The notes beneath the pieces are model-generated. The model saw only the letters and a list, made by a program, of their open reading frames with translations. It did no database searches and was not told the origin of the DNA. The position numbers and the translations under genes were made by a program. DNA of 31,564 nucleotides from a virus: IMG/VR virus record IMGVR_UViG_3300042544_000573, positions 1 through 31,564 of that record; one strand, 5' to 3'. Of this stretch, positions 30,986 through 31,564 are shown one piece after another (positions within the stretch are counted from its first letter, which is position 1; each line of letters opens with the position of its first letter).

Positions 30986-31240
30986 TCAGCACTTCCATCG
31001 CGCCAGTGACGCGGCTTTACGAGTGGGCTTGCCCTTCTCGTCTTTCATCGGACCCGGCATACCTGACATGCGTGCGCAGAACGAGTCCTTGCGCTTGCCG
31101 CCCTGCGGCTGCGGGGCTTTGAGGTTGCTGCCGGTAGCGGCGTTGTATTTGGCACGGCCCTTGGCCGTCAGCCCAGCCCCCTTGGAGGCAGGCAGCTTCT
31201 CGCCACGACCGATTGCAAGGGAGGGGGTCTTCTTAGCCAT
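30986..31240 (-). CDS. Small basic conserved protein (GLTAKGRAKYNAATGSNLKAP type)
   Basis: This 84-aa protein contains RGEKLPASKGAGLTAKGRA, KYNAATGSNLKAP and DSFCARMSGMPG, then a Lys/Arg-rich end with a terminal Cys (ARWKC). This is a recognisable conserved small protein of phages and, as I remember, some algal viruses, probably DUF6321; the name is from memory. Its role is unknown. ATG 31240 overlaps the upstream glycosyltransferase-like gene by 8 nt; a TTG two codons earlier is less likely. Confidence 0.8.
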   Translation of the reverse strand: MAKKTPSLAIGRGEKLPASKGAGLTAKGRAKYNAATGSNLKAPQPQGGKRKDSFCARMSGMPGPMKDEKGKPTRKAASLARWKC

Positions 31241-31564
31241 TGACAACTTTCAGTTTGGGTGTGCAGTGCTGCTCGATCAGCGGCATGAGCACAGCTTCTT
31301 TGAAACTGCGGTGGTATTCCTGAGAGCCAACGTGCGGCAGGGTGATCTCTGGGTCGATGAAGACCGTGAAACCGTCCGCCCGGGCACGCTTGCAGAACGT
31401 GTAGTCCTCGCCAACGTACTGCCCATTGGTCAACTCGAAGTCGAACAGGGCGCTCTCGTTGCGGTTGTACACGTCGTTGAAGTAGGTCCACTCGGGGTGG
31501 CCTGCAACCATCTTCTCCAGCACATGGCGCTGGATCATCATGAAGCCTGTGGCCACGTTCTCAA
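31233..31564 (-). CDS. Glycosyltransferase-like protein, C-terminal part (runs off the window)
   Basis: This is the last roughly 110 residues of a gene entering from the right edge; the frame is open to the end of the window. ATGFMMIQRHVLEKM, then NGQYVGEDYTFCKRARADGF, TVFIDPEITLPHVGS and YHRSF fit the C-terminal half of a GT-A type nucleotide-sugar glycosyltransferase: the ED...FC.R helix, a D-P-x-I strand and an H.G motif. GTG at 31556 could start a short ORF, but the residues before it continue the family pattern. It might modify host surface glycans or phage components; sugar and acceptor are unknown. Only the 3' part is seen, so the catalytic DXD motif cannot be checked. Confidence 0.75.
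   Translation of the reverse strand, partial: ENVATGFMMIQRHVLEKMVAGHPEWTYFNDVYNRNESALFDFELTNGQYVGEDYTFCKRARADGFTVFIDPEITLPHVGSQEYHRSFKEAVLMPLIEQHCTPKLKVVNG

Noticed and set aside
1-31564. tRNA genes, CRISPR arrays, insertion sequences, integrase or attachment sites
   Set aside because: I saw no cloverleaf-like segment between genes (there is no room), no regularly spaced direct repeats with unique spacers, no transposase motif and no recombinase. The short repeats found are all in coding sequence.

Overview
The window is a near-gapless stretch of a tailed-phage genome (Caudoviricetes, podovirus-like gene content) or of a prophage of that type. I see no bacterial housekeeping genes, rRNA, tRNA, insertion sequence or CRISPR array. 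A GH19 endolysin, several small membrane lysis proteins and a lipoprotein with a lipobox point to a Gram-negative host. The moderately GC-rich sequence and protein style resemble phages of freshwater Proteobacteria; that host guess is inference only. The major capsid protein, portal and terminase are not in the window and presumably lie beyond one edge.

Layout. On the plus strand, positions 1-2526 hold the 3' part of a primase-polymerase/DUF927-type helicase, followed by a small unknown gene ending at 2737. This meets, tail to tail with a 7-nt overlap, a very long minus-strand transcription unit running from the right edge (31564) down to 2731. That unit has 38 genes, and no gap between neighbours exceeds about 12 nt. 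Many neighbours overlap as ATGA, TAATG or TGATG.

In the order of minus-strand transcription: (a) the end of a glycosyltransferase-like gene; (b) a run of small, mostly basic proteins sharing GG-containing motifs and conserved C-terminal tails (31240-28067), interrupted by a head-tail adaptor-like protein (29610-28909) and a zinc-ribbon protein; (c) a second adaptor-like protein and a virion protein (28063-26967); (d) a fibre/receptor-binding region (26957-19719) with one large fibre protein, a pair of paralogous fibre proteins with conserved ends and divergent middles, and many small fibre-associated proteins; (e) a lysis block (19709-17074) with a lipoprotein, a 31-aa membrane peptide, two holin-like proteins, an unknown membrane-anchored protein and the endolysin; (f) a large tail protein with two FCCH-like repeats (17065-14882); (g) a terminal group of structural or ejection-type proteins (14878-2731), ending in a 2072-aa protein with a zinc-metallopeptidase motif and an LPD38-like C-terminal region.

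Working model (inference): the plus-strand genes replicate the genome. The minus-strand unit is the late operon that builds the tail and host-recognition apparatus, lyses the cell, and makes large internal proteins probably delivered into the host with the DNA, as the T7 core proteins are. The least explained parts are the small basic protein cluster and the recurrent GG motif it shares with the large structural proteins.
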